NCBI RefSeq assembly: GCF_000428525.1
Contig: NZ_AUAC01000004.1
Location: 186,001 to 250,000 of the forward strand
Direction: 5' to 3'
DNA length: 64,000 nt
Source: Hellea balneolensis DSM 19091
GTDB taxonomy: Bacteria > Pseudomonadota > Alphaproteobacteria > Caulobacterales > Maricaulaceae
Shown here: piece by piece, positions 8,621 through 17,475 of the stretch
Layout: every line of letters begins with the position of its first letter
Numbering within the stretch: the stretch's first letter is position 1
Made by a program: the position numbers and the translations under genes
The notes under the pieces: model-generated
What the model was told of the DNA's origin: nothing
The model's input: the letters and a program-made list of their open reading frames with translations, nothing else
Databases searched by the model: none

Positions 8621-8748
8621 TCCGCACTGTGTTCCCGGTTTCGCATCGCGAAGACCGGGATCCCCCTCGACCCTCTGAGAAACTATGTGGGAGATCCCGG
8701 CTTAAGGTTTTTGCAAGCAAACAACTTGCCGGGAACACAGAGTGGATG
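8621..8748. repeat. palindromic intergenic element, nested stems
   Basis: Outer arms CTGTGTTCCCGG (8627-8638) and CCGGGAACACAG (8729-8740) are perfect inverted repeats of 12 bp. Inner arms near 8655-8666 and 8689-8700 pair at 11 of 12 positions around CCGGGATC. The whole stretch of about 125 bp could fold as one long hairpin. It resembles the short palindromic elements scattered between genes in many alphaproteobacteria. It lies between the DUF1289 start and the DUF2891 stop and has no coding capacity. Confidence 0.75.
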
Positions 8749-8760
8749 AAGGGATTTATT

Positions 8761-9909
8761 TTACTCACCATTCCACCCACGATCGGTCATCAGATATGTT
8801 GCAAAACTCGCCAGCCAGTGACTACCAGAATAATGCTCATCACTGACGGCGGCGACACCTGTTTCCGCGTGAATTTTCGCGGCAGCCACTAATGAGGCTT
8901 CTCGCGCATCCCCCTCGGGTAAGGCGCGGGCGATATTATAAAGGTTCCACGCACGCGAACTATTCACCCCGTCCAGATGGACGAGTTTTCCGTCACTCGC
9001 ATCTTTGACGATACCGGGCGCGAGCCAATCGCCCGACCCATCCGTTGGGATGGTCGGCATAAACTCTGTGAGCCATTTTGAAAATTCATCCGCGCTCATC
9101 ATGCGCCGCATGAGGTCAGCTTCCATGAGGCAAGGCGAGAGGAAGTCTTCCCCGCTAGGCTCATAGGCTAACGGACAATTCTTATCATTTAAATGGAAGG
9201 ATTTAGAACGGGAAATAATTAATTGTTCCATTTCTGTATCACCAACAACGCGTGCCCAATCGAGCATAAGCCCAAAGGCAAATGCGCTCTGATTATGGGT
9301 ACCAAGACGAATGGGGTAAGCGAGTTTGGGAAGCCACGCCTTGAGGCCATCGGCAATATCAATCTCCAAAGGTTCTAATATTTCCAGCCACTGCTTGGCT
9401 TGTTCATTATCCCACTCGCGAAGCTCCGCCGTCAGCTGTAAATACCACGCCAAGCCATAAGGCCGTTCCCATGACCCTGCGGCAGGGCGGTTATAATTAG
9501 CCACTTCACCCGCTATATTTTCAGCTGTGAAGCTTTGGTTTAATTTCGCAATCGCCTCTTCTCGCCACGCGGCGTCTTGGGGGCCTACGCGGAGAAGGCG
9601 GACCAAAAGCCAATGGCCATGCACGGAGCTGTGCCAATCAAAACAGCCATAAAAGGCGGGGAACAATTCTTTTGGCGTTCCAATTTCTTCGGCTGTGTCA
9701 GTCGTCCTCGAAATTTTATTCGGAAACTCCTGATGCACACAGGTAAGCGCCAAGGCGGAAAAACGATCTGCGAGATCAGGCGCAATCGCAGTCGGATATT
9801 CCAAACTGATATTTGATAAAGGTGTTGAAGGCGGCGGGTTTTCCGTTGCTCCGCATGAAGCCAGAAAAAACGCTGAAGATAAAATTATTGCTATATTTGA
9901 AATTTTCAT
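8761..9909 (-). CDS. DUF2891 family lipoprotein
   Basis: A 382-residue protein with a lipoprotein signal (lipobox LASC, Cys about residue 19). It matches the DUF2891 family: HQEFPNKI, PAFYGCFDWHSSVHGHW, RPYGLAWYLQL, GTHNQSAFAFGLMLDWAR, and a conserved C-terminal HYSGSHWLASFA. The many His, Trp and Glu residues in an all-helical frame are reminiscent of alpha/alpha-toroid glycan-active enzymes, but no activity is established to my knowledge. It is likely anchored in the periplasmic face of a membrane. It sits in the accessory block between argH and lptM. Confidence 0.75.
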   Translation of the reverse strand: MKISNIAIILSSAFFLASCGATENPPPSTPLSNISLEYPTAIAPDLADRFSALALTCVHQEFPNKISRTTDTAEEIGTPKELFPAFYGCFDWHSSVHGHWLLVRLLRVGPQDAAWREEAIAKLNQSFTAENIAGEVANYNRPAAGSWERPYGLAWYLQLTAELREWDNEQAKQWLEILEPLEIDIADGLKAWLPKLAYPIRLGTHNQSAFAFGLMLDWARVVGDTEMEQLIISRSKSFHLNDKNCPLAYEPSGEDFLSPCLMEADLMRRMMSADEFSKWLTEFMPTIPTDGSGDWLAPGIVKDASDGKLVHLDGVNSSRAWNLYNIARALPEGDAREASLVAAAKIHAETGVAAVSDEHYSGSHWLASFATYLMTDRGWNGE

Positions 9910-9945
9910 ACAAGCGGCATAGCGCGGGAATGAAACTTTGAAAAG

Positions 9946-10740
9946 CTATTCGTCTTCTTTCGCGTCCTCATCTTTTGAGCACTTGACAAATCTCTTCAAA
10001 GCCTTTGGCCCTGGGACAGGAGTTAAATTATAAGGCCCGCCCATAATTTTCAGCCCATCTGCACCCATGGCCTCCAGATCTTTGAGCTTAATCATAGGAA
10101 CCTCGCAAAAACTTATATGCGTCAAGCCCTCTACTACCTCATCGCCTTTCATGGCCTGATATTGTGGTGTCGTCCCTTCAACATCATATTCAATCATCAC
10201 ATATTTAAAGCCCGGTACGAGCATGCGCATGGCCGCGGGCACCATCTTCTTATAATGTGATTTACTATCTTTAAGGCCGTCCTTTAATGTTGCGATGTCG
10301 TGATATCCGGAGTTTTTCAAATAATAGACATCATTGGATATGTTAAAACTCATATCTTCCCCGCCTTTAGGGGTTCCGATACGGCTTGGGTCTTCAGAGC
10401 AAAGCTCAGCGGTTTCGGGGGCTTTACCTATGTTATTAAAATCTGGAACACTGCCATCGGCATTCAAAAGAAAGTCTGTCTCCGTGCCAACATGACGAAT
10501 GAAAATTCTTTCTGGCAGCACCCCGCCATCATTAACCGTGAATTTTGCTGTAAAAAGCATATCTACGCTGTCCCGCTTATCAGGCTCAATGTCCTCAAAT
10601 TTAGAAACAAAATCCACAATGCCTTTGGCAGGAAAGCAATTAATGGCCTCACGCAACTCCGGCGCGGCATCTATATTATCTTGCGCAAAAACAGACGGGC
10701 TCAATAACAGAGCTATGAGTGCAATACTAAATTGTTTCAT
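9946..10740 (-). CDS. secreted protein of unknown function, tandem paralogue B
   Basis: A 264-residue protein with a signal peptide (VFAQ cleavage near residue 20). It is clearly homologous to the gene just upstream: both share an INCFPAK/VFCFPAK motif after the signal peptide, a GGxxPERxFxR block, a DxATLKDG/DMASLKEG block followed by YKKMxP, and a GGxYxLxP segment near the end. Its start overlaps the preceding gene's stop by 4 bases. The C-terminal tail is charged (Lys, Asp, Glu). I do not recognise the family. The duplication and coupled translation suggest the two products work together or form a heteromer. Confidence 0.7.
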   Translation of the reverse strand: MKQFSIALIALLLSPSVFAQDNIDAAPELREAINCFPAKGIVDFVSKFEDIEPDKRDSVDMLFTAKFTVNDGGVLPERIFIRHVGTETDFLLNADGSVPDFNNIGKAPETAELCSEDPSRIGTPKGGEDMSFNISNDVYYLKNSGYHDIATLKDGLKDSKSHYKKMVPAAMRMLVPGFKYVMIEYDVEGTTPQYQAMKGDEVVEGLTHISFCEVPMIKLKDLEAMGADGLKIMGGPYNLTPVPGPKALKRFVKCSKDEDAKEDE

Positions 10741-11507
10741 TCCTCATCTTCCTCTTGGCCCCAGCCAAAGCGTTTCATTGTTTTTACGCTGACGGTGGGC
10801 TGTAATTCATAAGCGCCGCCTTTGATGATAAGCGCAGAGGCGTCCATATCTTCGAGCGCCTCAAAAGAGACCACATGCATCTCTTTGTATAATTCTGCGT
10901 CCAACGGAACTTCATTACCATTGACCAACGCGAAAATTTGAGCGCCTGTTGTTCGCAAGTCATCATATTTCACGGCCAAATAATCCGTATCCGGCATAAA
11001 CATACGCGCGACTGAGGGTATCATTTTTTTATAAAAACTTTTCCCGTCTTTCGTACCTTCTTTTAAGCTCGCCATGTCATGCCGTCCCGAATTATCGTGA
11101 AAAAGAGGTGACAAACCCATTTCAAAATAAAGCCCTTCATCATATTCAGGCCGTGCCGCGCGAGTTTTATCAGCCACACAGACATCACTCTCGGGATAAG
11201 CAAAGGCATTCTCGAGAAAGCTAGGCGTAAGTCCGGAGGGCTTTTCTACCGGAATATCAATCTCCCCATTATCTGTGCGAAGGAAGAAACGCTCCGGCCA
11301 AATACCGCCATCTTTGATGATAAATTTTGGATTGATATCAACATCGACCACGTCGCGTCGGCTATCTTTAACGTCTTTGAGATTATTGACAATTTTGGGA
11401 ACATCTTTGGCAGGGAAACAAAAAACCTCACCGCGCAGCTTATCTGCTGCCATAGCGGATTGCGGCATCAAAACCGCCAAAATCACAAAAGCTGATAAAT
11501 ATTTCAT
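10737..11507 (-). CDS. secreted protein of unknown function, tandem paralogue A
   Basis: A 256-residue protein with a signal peptide (AMAADK cleavage near residue 21 of the preferred start). ATG at 11507 is chosen because it begins a canonical signal sequence; a longer frame to 11540 would add non-signal residues. It is the first member of a tandem paralogous pair and shares the CFPAK, GGIWPERFFLR, DMASLKEGTKDGKSFYKKMIP and GGAYELQP blocks with the next gene, which it overlaps by 4 bases. The acidic tail EEDEE is poorly conserved. The family was not recognised and no function is proposed. Confidence 0.7.
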   Translation of the reverse strand: MKYLSAFVILAVLMPQSAMAADKLRGEVFCFPAKDVPKIVNNLKDVKDSRRDVVDVDINPKFIIKDGGIWPERFFLRTDNGEIDIPVEKPSGLTPSFLENAFAYPESDVCVADKTRAARPEYDEGLYFEMGLSPLFHDNSGRHDMASLKEGTKDGKSFYKKMIPSVARMFMPDTDYLAVKYDDLRTTGAQIFALVNGNEVPLDAELYKEMHVVSFEALEDMDASALIIKGGAYELQPTVSVKTMKRFGWGQEEDEE

Positions 11508-11646
11508 ATTTAATCCTAAAGGTTTCACTCTGTAAGCCAAATACTGCGCTGTAGCTCCAGTGAAACTTTGGTCATTTTACCGTGATGGTGACTCGACGCG
11601 GCCCATAACTCCTCCTAAAAGACATTCAGAATATTCGGAGACTCAC

Positions 11647-11856
11647 ATGAAACGCCGCTCACATTTTAACACGCTTATTGCCTTGTCACTCATGGGTGCC
11701 TTCGCTTTGTCAGCATGCGGGATTCGCGGGGACTTAAAAACACCGCCGCCGCTCTGGGGGGATGACAACAGAACGGCTGAACAAAAAGCAGAAGCCGTAA
11801 AAGCTGGTAAATCGCGCAGCGGCATTAGAGTAGAAGCCCCTGAACCCGTAGAATAA
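11647..11856 (+). CDS. lptM: LptM-like small lipoprotein
   Basis: A 69-residue lipoprotein with lipobox LSAC followed by GIRGDLKTPPPLWGD. The Cys-Gly-x-x-Gly-x-Leu-x-x-Pro pattern is the hallmark of LptM/YifL proteins, which help the LptD/LptE lipopolysaccharide translocon mature. It lies 6 bases before lysA in the same direction, the usual alphaproteobacterial arrangement. A longer frame from 11560 lacks a signal peptide and is rejected. Confidence 0.82.
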   Translation: MKRRSHFNTLIALSLMGAFALSACGIRGDLKTPPPLWGDDNRTAEQKAEAVKAGKSRSGIRVEAPEPVE

Positions 11857-11862
11857 AACCCC

Positions 11863-13128
11863 ATGCGCCATTTTGACTTTAAAGACGGCGAGATGTTTGC
11901 CGAAGATGTCGCCTTGCGCGAGATTGCTGAAACTATTGGCACGCCCTGCTATGTCTATTCAACGGCCACATTTGAACGGCATTACAAGGTATTTGCTGAC
12001 AGTTTTAAGGGCATAGACGCCCTCGTGGCCTATTCTGTCAAAGCCAATTCCAATATCGGCATTTTAGCGAGCCTCGCCAAACTAGGCGCGGGTGCAGATG
12101 TTGTCAGCGGCGGTGAGTTACAGCGCGCTCTAACCGCTGGAATTCCTGCTGATAAAGTCGTATTTTCAGGCGTTGGTAAAACTGCTGATGAAATGCGCAT
12201 CGCCCTCACAGCAAGTATCCGCATCTTTAATGTTGAAAGCCTGCCAGAACTTTACGTCCTTAACAGCGTTGCTGCGGAGATGGATGTCAAAGCGCCTATT
12301 GCTTTCAGGGTTAATCCTGACGTTACGGCGGGCGGGCATGAGAAAATTAGCACTGGGAAAAAAGAAAATAAATTTGGCATTGCCTGGAGCCAGGCAGAAC
12401 GGGCCTACGCCGAAGCTGCCGCGCTTGAAAATATCGAAATTGTCGGCGTGGATGTTCATATCGGTAGCCAAATAGATGATTTAGCGCCTTTTGAGAAAGC
12501 GATTAGTAAAGTCGGCGAGCTTATTTCCCGCCTACGCACCAATGGACATAATATCCGCAGCTTTGACATTGGCGGAGGCTTAGGCATTCCTTATGGCGAC
12601 AATTCCATCACGCCCCCACCGCCGGACCAATATGGCGCCATGGTGAAGCGCCTGACGGCGGATATGGATGTCGAAATGATATTCGAACCGGGCCGCATGA
12701 TCTCAGGCAATGCCGGAATTTTATTATCAAAAGTGCTATACGTCAAAGAAGGCGAAGATCGTAAATTCCTCATCATAGATGCCGCAATGAATGATTTGCT
12801 GAGACCGGCTCTATATGATGCTTATCACGAGATCGAAGCCGTCAAAGCCCCCGGTTCTGATTATGAGGACATCTCTTACGATGTTGTCGGTCCAATTTGT
12901 GAAAGCGGCGATACGTTTACGAAATCTCGTGAGCTGCCTGAGATGAAAGCGGGCGACCTGCTCGTCATGCATTCGGCGGGAGCTTACGGCGCGTCGCAAT
13001 CGAGCCAATATAACACCCGTCCCCTTGTCCCCGAGGTCTTGGTCAAGGGCAGCCAGTTCGAAGTCATCCGAAAACGGCCTACAGTGGAAGACATTCTTAA
13101 AACAGAGACCGTGCCGAGCTGGCTGTAA
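11863..13128 (+). CDS. lysA: diaminopimelate decarboxylase
   Basis: A 421-residue PLP enzyme that makes lysine from meso-diaminopimelate. The PLP lysine is K60 in VAYSVKANSN. Other family motifs are HIGSQI, FDIGGGLGIPY, the arginine-containing FEPGRM phosphate site, and GPICESGDTF with the catalytic cysteine near the C-terminus. Length is normal. It follows lptM by 6 bases and is probably co-transcribed with it. Confidence 0.97.
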   Translation: MRHFDFKDGEMFAEDVALREIAETIGTPCYVYSTATFERHYKVFADSFKGIDALVAYSVKANSNIGILASLAKLGAGADVVSGGELQRALTAGIPADKVVFSGVGKTADEMRIALTASIRIFNVESLPELYVLNSVAAEMDVKAPIAFRVNPDVTAGGHEKISTGKKENKFGIAWSQAERAYAEAAALENIEIVGVDVHIGSQIDDLAPFEKAISKVGELISRLRTNGHNIRSFDIGGGLGIPYGDNSITPPPPDQYGAMVKRLTADMDVEMIFEPGRMISGNAGILLSKVLYVKEGEDRKFLIIDAAMNDLLRPALYDAYHEIEAVKAPGSDYEDISYDVVGPICESGDTFTKSRELPEMKAGDLLVMHSAGAYGASQSSQYNTRPLVPEVLVKGSQFEVIRKRPTVEDILKTETVPSWL

Positions 13129-13190
13129 TTGCCGCACTATATCTCCGAAAATTAACGCGACAGAATAATTGATGGCGTTATAGTCTAAAC

Positions 13191-15920
13191 ATGTCGCAAA
13201 ACCCCGACACATCTTCGCTTTTAAAACGCACGGGCGGTTACGTTCGTCGTGCTCAAGCTTCTCTCTATTGGGAGCGCTATGCCCCAGTTTTTGCGTTAGC
13301 TGCAGCAATTGCCATAGTCTTCTTAATCGGCGCCTTTGGCGGCATATGGGAGCGTATTGGCGATCCTTGGCGGCTTATCGTTTTGGCCATTGCTTTGTTT
13401 TTCCTGGCTAAAGCTGCATGGCGTGCGCGCGTACAGAAACGCCCTGACTTATCAGAAGCTCGCCGCCGCGTGGAGGGCGATTCAAATATTAAACACCGCC
13501 CGCTCGATGTACTTGAAGACCGCCCTGCTATTAGTGAAGCCGCTTGGCCGGCTCATTTCGAAACCGCCCGCAGAAATGCTGAAAACCTGCGCCCTGCCCG
13601 TTGGCGGCATGCCTTAAAACCGATTGATCCTTATTATCTGCGCTTTGTACTGCCTTGCGCATTAGGCCTGGCCATGATGGTTGGCTTTGGGGACAATTAT
13701 GAGCGTTTGCGCCGATCGGTATCTCCGACGTGGCAAAGCGCGATAAATCCAGCGGATGTCACCTATGAAGCCTGGGTTGATCCGCCCGAATATACAGGCC
13801 GACCGCCGCTTTATTTCAAAGATAAGAATAAGGTTGATGTTCCAGCAGGATCAGAGCTTGTGGCCCGTATATCCGGCGTCAAAGACGCACCGCGCCTTAA
13901 GCTAGGCCGCAAATATCTGCCATTAAAACGTCTTGGCCCACAGAGCTTTGAAGCCCGTGCCATTTTGAAAGAGAAAAGCACAGCGCGATGGCGCATTGGC
14001 ACGAAAGAGAAAAAATGGGTGCTTAACGTCCTACCGGACACAGCTCCCTATGTTGTTTTTGAAGAGCTGCCCAAGGCCGATAAGCGTGATCGTCTCGCCT
14101 TTACTTACACCTTTGAAGATGATTACGGCATTGAGAGCCTTGAGCTGAAAATGCGTCTTTTAACAGAAGATCCTATTGAGGCCGCAAAGACGTCTGTGAT
14201 AACGGTCCCGCTCTCCTCTGCCTCTGTTAAACGCGCCGAAGAGGCTGATGCAGCGCTTGAGCTGACAAAGCACGAATGGGCTGGCCGTAAGGTGGCAGGG
14301 ATATTGATTGCTAAAGACGGCCTTGGACAAATGGATGAGAGCCAAGAAAGTTTCTTTACTGTCCCGGATAAAATATTCATAGAACCTATGGCGAAAGCTA
14401 TCATTGAACAGCGCAACCTCGTCATCGCCGGCAGCGGAGAGTATGCACCTTTGCCTAAGACTCATGATTATCGTAACGCGCCATATTTTGATACCTACCA
14501 ACCTGAATTTCGCTTGGATCGCGCTCCCGCACAGATAGAGCGTGCGGCGATTTTAATTGATGCACTGACGGATAAACCCGCGGGTATATTCTCTGACCCT
14601 GCCATATATATGGGTCTTAAAAATGTGCGCGGCCGTCTGCGTTATGGCCGCAAAGCTTCAGATCTGAAGGGTATACCCGAAGATCTATGGCGCATAGCCA
14701 TACGTGCGGAATTTGGCGTGCTTGGCACTGCGCTCGAGGAAATGCGCGAAGCCAAAGAAGCACTGCAAGACGGTATGGCACGCCGCGCACCCGAACGGGA
14801 AATCGACACTTTATTTGACCGTTACGACCAAGCGGTTGAGCGCTATATGGAAGAATTGCGCCGCCAAGCCATAGAAGAAGGCAATATCGCAGATGCCGAG
14901 GGCGGCGGCGGTCAAGGCGGCCGGAATGCGGATGAAATTGAAGAACTTCTCAAAGCCATAGAAGAGGCCAATAAGGCCGGAGATACGGAAGGAGCCCGCA
15001 AGGCCCTTGCCCGCCTTGCTGAGCTCTTGGAAAATATGGAAATGCAGCTTACCCGCGGCGGCCAAGGTGAAGGCGGAGAGACCATGCCTGGCGAAATGAG
15101 TGAAGAAATGAAAAAATCACTCGAAGACCTCGCGGATCTTCTGGGAGATCAGCGAGAACTACAGGATGAAACACGTCAGGCCGAGAATGAAGCCGAACAA
15201 AATGACCAAGAAGATGGCTCTGAGGGCGGCAATAGCGAGGAGGACCAGAATGGCGAGCAAAGCGGTCAGGAAAATGACGGCGAAGATCAGGATAATGACG
15301 GCGAAGATAATGGGAGCGAGCAAGGTAACGGCGGACAAGAACAAGGCGAAGGTGCCCTCAGCCCCGGCGAACTGGCCGCGCGGCAAGGTGCGTTGCAAGA
15401 CGCACTGGATGCCCTTGAAGGAGCCCTACCCGAAGAAGGAGAGAATGGCGGCGGTGGTGAAGAGAGTGAAGACGGCCAAGGCGGCGGAGGCGAAAACGAC
15501 CCAGATAGCGATGCTCGCGGCGGAAGCGGTGAAGAACAGCAGGACGCAGCGGAAGCCTTAGCCGAAGCCGGAGAGGCTATGCGGGAAAGTCAGGACCGTC
15601 TTGAGAATGGTGACCTTGCAAGAGCGAATGATGCACAAGCCGACGCTATAAGAGCCCTGAGGCGGGCCGGAGAGTCAATGGCCTCAAGCGGACGTGAACA
15701 AGGCCGCGGCGAAGAGGGATCCGACCAAGCAGAGAATGAAGACCCTTTGGGCCGTGAGAATGCAGGCGGCAATGCAGATGAGTCCGAGGCGGATATTGAT
15801 ACACGTGATGACGCGACGCGGTCCCGTGAGTTGCGCGAAGAGCTTCGCCGCCGCGCCGCCGAGCAAGAACGTGATGAAGCCGAGCGGGAATATTTAGAGA
15901 GGCTTTTGAAGCGCTTCTAA
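13191..15920 (+). CDS. large DUF4175 (TIGR02302-type) membrane protein
   Basis: A 909-residue protein. The N-terminal 180 residues contain two close membrane segments (about 30-70) and a third near 155-170. A periplasmic-looking beta-rich region with repeated strands follows to about residue 500, including YEAWVDPPEYTGRPP. The C-terminal third is strongly acidic and low-complexity, dominated by Glu, Gly, Gln, Asp and Asn (about 570-880), and ends in a charged helix ERDEAEREYLERLLKRF. This matches the alphaproteobacterial TIGR02302/DUF4175 family of unknown function, which normally follows lysA. Internal repeats of EDGSEGG-like units make this region prone to length change. Confidence 0.82.
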   Translation: MSQNPDTSSLLKRTGGYVRRAQASLYWERYAPVFALAAAIAIVFLIGAFGGIWERIGDPWRLIVLAIALFFLAKAAWRARVQKRPDLSEARRRVEGDSNIKHRPLDVLEDRPAISEAAWPAHFETARRNAENLRPARWRHALKPIDPYYLRFVLPCALGLAMMVGFGDNYERLRRSVSPTWQSAINPADVTYEAWVDPPEYTGRPPLYFKDKNKVDVPAGSELVARISGVKDAPRLKLGRKYLPLKRLGPQSFEARAILKEKSTARWRIGTKEKKWVLNVLPDTAPYVVFEELPKADKRDRLAFTYTFEDDYGIESLELKMRLLTEDPIEAAKTSVITVPLSSASVKRAEEADAALELTKHEWAGRKVAGILIAKDGLGQMDESQESFFTVPDKIFIEPMAKAIIEQRNLVIAGSGEYAPLPKTHDYRNAPYFDTYQPEFRLDRAPAQIERAAILIDALTDKPAGIFSDPAIYMGLKNVRGRLRYGRKASDLKGIPEDLWRIAIRAEFGVLGTALEEMREAKEALQDGMARRAPEREIDTLFDRYDQAVERYMEELRRQAIEEGNIADAEGGGGQGGRNADEIEELLKAIEEANKAGDTEGARKALARLAELLENMEMQLTRGGQGEGGETMPGEMSEEMKKSLEDLADLLGDQRELQDETRQAENEAEQNDQEDGSEGGNSEEDQNGEQSGQENDGEDQDNDGEDNGSEQGNGGQEQGEGALSPGELAARQGALQDALDALEGALPEEGENGGGGEESEDGQGGGGENDPDSDARGGSGEEQQDAAEALAEAGEAMRESQDRLENGDLARANDAQADAIRALRRAGESMASSGREQGRGEEGSDQAENEDPLGRENAGGNADESEADIDTRDDATRSRELREELRRRAAEQERDEAEREYLERLLKRF

Positions 15921-15928
15921 AGACGGGT

Positions 15929-16696
15929 TTATTGTGCGCCGGTAAGGTTTTGAGCAGACCCACCACTCATGGCCGCAGTCGCTGTCTCATCTGCAAATCT
16001 GTAACGCAGCTTAACTGCATCAACGGGCGGATTTGGATATTCAGATACAAATGTTACTCGCTCATTCTTGGCGAGGCGCGGCGTATTCACATCTACTAGC
16101 CATGTGACTAATGGTTCACCATCTTTGCTGTGAAGAGACAATTCAACCATGGGAACGTCTTGATCTTTGGAGGTAATATTTTTAACCGCGCCGTTCACAA
16201 CAAGAACAGGTTTTCCATCTATTAAAGCACTTCGCGTAATTGGGTCCTCGATATTCAAGCCTGACATCGTTACATCCACGCCCAATGTCTTATAGAGGGT
16301 TGCCATTTGCGGAACGCCGTTGACAATATTCTGGCGAAAGACGTACCCTAAAATCGAGGCAACAAATAACAAAAATAGAGGCACAGCCCATATAAGACCT
16401 ACACTGGTCAAGCGGCGGCGGCGGCGTTCCTTATCTACCTTGTCTCGCATAACAACATGAGCGCCAGGGGCTTCTGGCACACGGTTTTTACCAAATTCTC
16501 CCGCCATGTCTTCAGTAGTGGCCTGAACAATCTCTTCGACAGGCGATTGGTTATCTTGTAAGGTCAGTGTATCGGCTTCAGAGGCAACAAACCATGTGGT
16601 ATCGCATTTTGCGCAGCGAACCGTGCGTCCATTCGGGCCTATCGCATTTTCTTTTGTCAAATAACGCGTAGAACATTCCGGACAGGTGAGTATCAT
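15929..16696 (-). CDS. zinc-ribbon (MJ0042-type) single-pass membrane protein
   Basis: A 255-residue protein starting MILTCPECSTRYLTKENAIGP... with CPEC and CAKC forming the MJ0042-type zinc ribbon that opens many DUF3426-like proteins. A membrane helix lies around residues 105-127 (VGLIWAVPLFLLFVASILG). The C-terminal part, with LVVNGAVKNITSKDQDVP and PPVDAVKLRYRF, resembles the beta-sandwich of DUF3426. ATG at 16696 is chosen because the zinc ribbon begins there; a longer frame to 16732 would overlap the divergent ftsE gene. The genes diverge, with starts 30 bases apart. Confidence 0.8.
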   Translation of the reverse strand: MILTCPECSTRYLTKENAIGPNGRTVRCAKCDTTWFVASEADTLTLQDNQSPVEEIVQATTEDMAGEFGKNRVPEAPGAHVVMRDKVDKERRRRRLTSVGLIWAVPLFLLFVASILGYVFRQNIVNGVPQMATLYKTLGVDVTMSGLNIEDPITRSALIDGKPVLVVNGAVKNITSKDQDVPMVELSLHSKDGEPLVTWLVDVNTPRLAKNERVTFVSEYPNPPVDAVKLRYRFADETATAAMSGGSAQNLTGAQ

Positions 16697-16725
16697 ATCA
16701 ACCTCGATTCGTTTTATACAGGAGT

Positions 16726-17475
16726 GTGCCAATTATTAACCCCGTGTCCAGTCCCGTAGATCCGCTAGCCGCTAAACCCAGCGCTATTACTGACGTGGTT
16801 CGCTTTGAGCGTGTAGGATTACGTTATGGCCGCGGCCCTGAGATACTTTCTGATGTTAATATGCGCCTAGCACGCGGCAGTTTCACATTTTTGACAGGAC
16901 CATCCGGCGCAGGGAAATCTACACTGTTAAAGCTCTGTTACCTCACCCTCAAACAATCCCGCGGATTGATTAACCTATTTGAGAGTGACATTTCCATCAT
17001 GTCCCGTGCTGAGCAGCAAGCGACAAAGCGCCGGATTGGAGTTGTCTTACAAGACTTTCGGCTGATTGAGCATTTAAGTGTTTTTGAGAATGTCGCCCTC
17101 CCTCTACGCGTGACAGGTGAGCCCCGCGAAACGTATCGTCAAGATGTGATGGAGCTTTTGCAGTGGGTTGGGCTTGGCCACGTTATGGAAGCCATGCCGC
17201 AAACGCTTTCCGGCGGCGAACAGCAACGTGCCGCCATTGCCCGGGCCGTCATCTCCAAACCTGATTTACTTATTGCCGATGAACCCACCGGAAATGTTGA
17301 TCCTGTCATTGGGCGCAGATTGTTGAGGTTATTTTCTGAAATGAACCGTATGGGCGCAACTGTGCTCATTGCGACACATGATATAAATCTCATCAGTGAG
17401 TTTTCCGCCGATGTCATACGCATAGAAGACGGACAGCTCTTAAGCGGCCTTCAGAACGGGCACGCTCATGGATAA
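16726..17475 (+). CDS. ftsE: cell-division ATP-binding protein FtsE
   Basis: A 249-residue ABC ATPase with Walker A GPSGAGKST, signature LSGGEQQR, Walker B LLIADEPTGNVDP and H-loop THD. FtsE with FtsX controls periplasmic murein hydrolases during division. The start is uncertain: GTG at 16726 is used, and another GTG at 16744 is possible. Either gives about 20 extra residues before VRFERVGLRYG, where many FtsE proteins begin. It overlaps ftsX by 8 bases. Confidence 0.93.
   Translation: MPIINPVSSPVDPLAAKPSAITDVVRFERVGLRYGRGPEILSDVNMRLARGSFTFLTGPSGAGKSTLLKLCYLTLKQSRGLINLFESDISIMSRAEQQATKRRIGVVLQDFRLIEHLSVFENVALPLRVTGEPRETYRQDVMELLQWVGLGHVMEAMPQTLSGGEQQRAAIARAVISKPDLLIADEPTGNVDPVIGRRLLRLFSEMNRMGATVLIATHDINLISEFSADVIRIEDGQLLSGLQNGHAHG

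Noticed and set aside
15160-15560. Long frames in the acidic repeat region of the DUF4175 gene on both strands
   Set aside because: They are shadows caused by the low-complexity Glu/Gly codons of the real gene.
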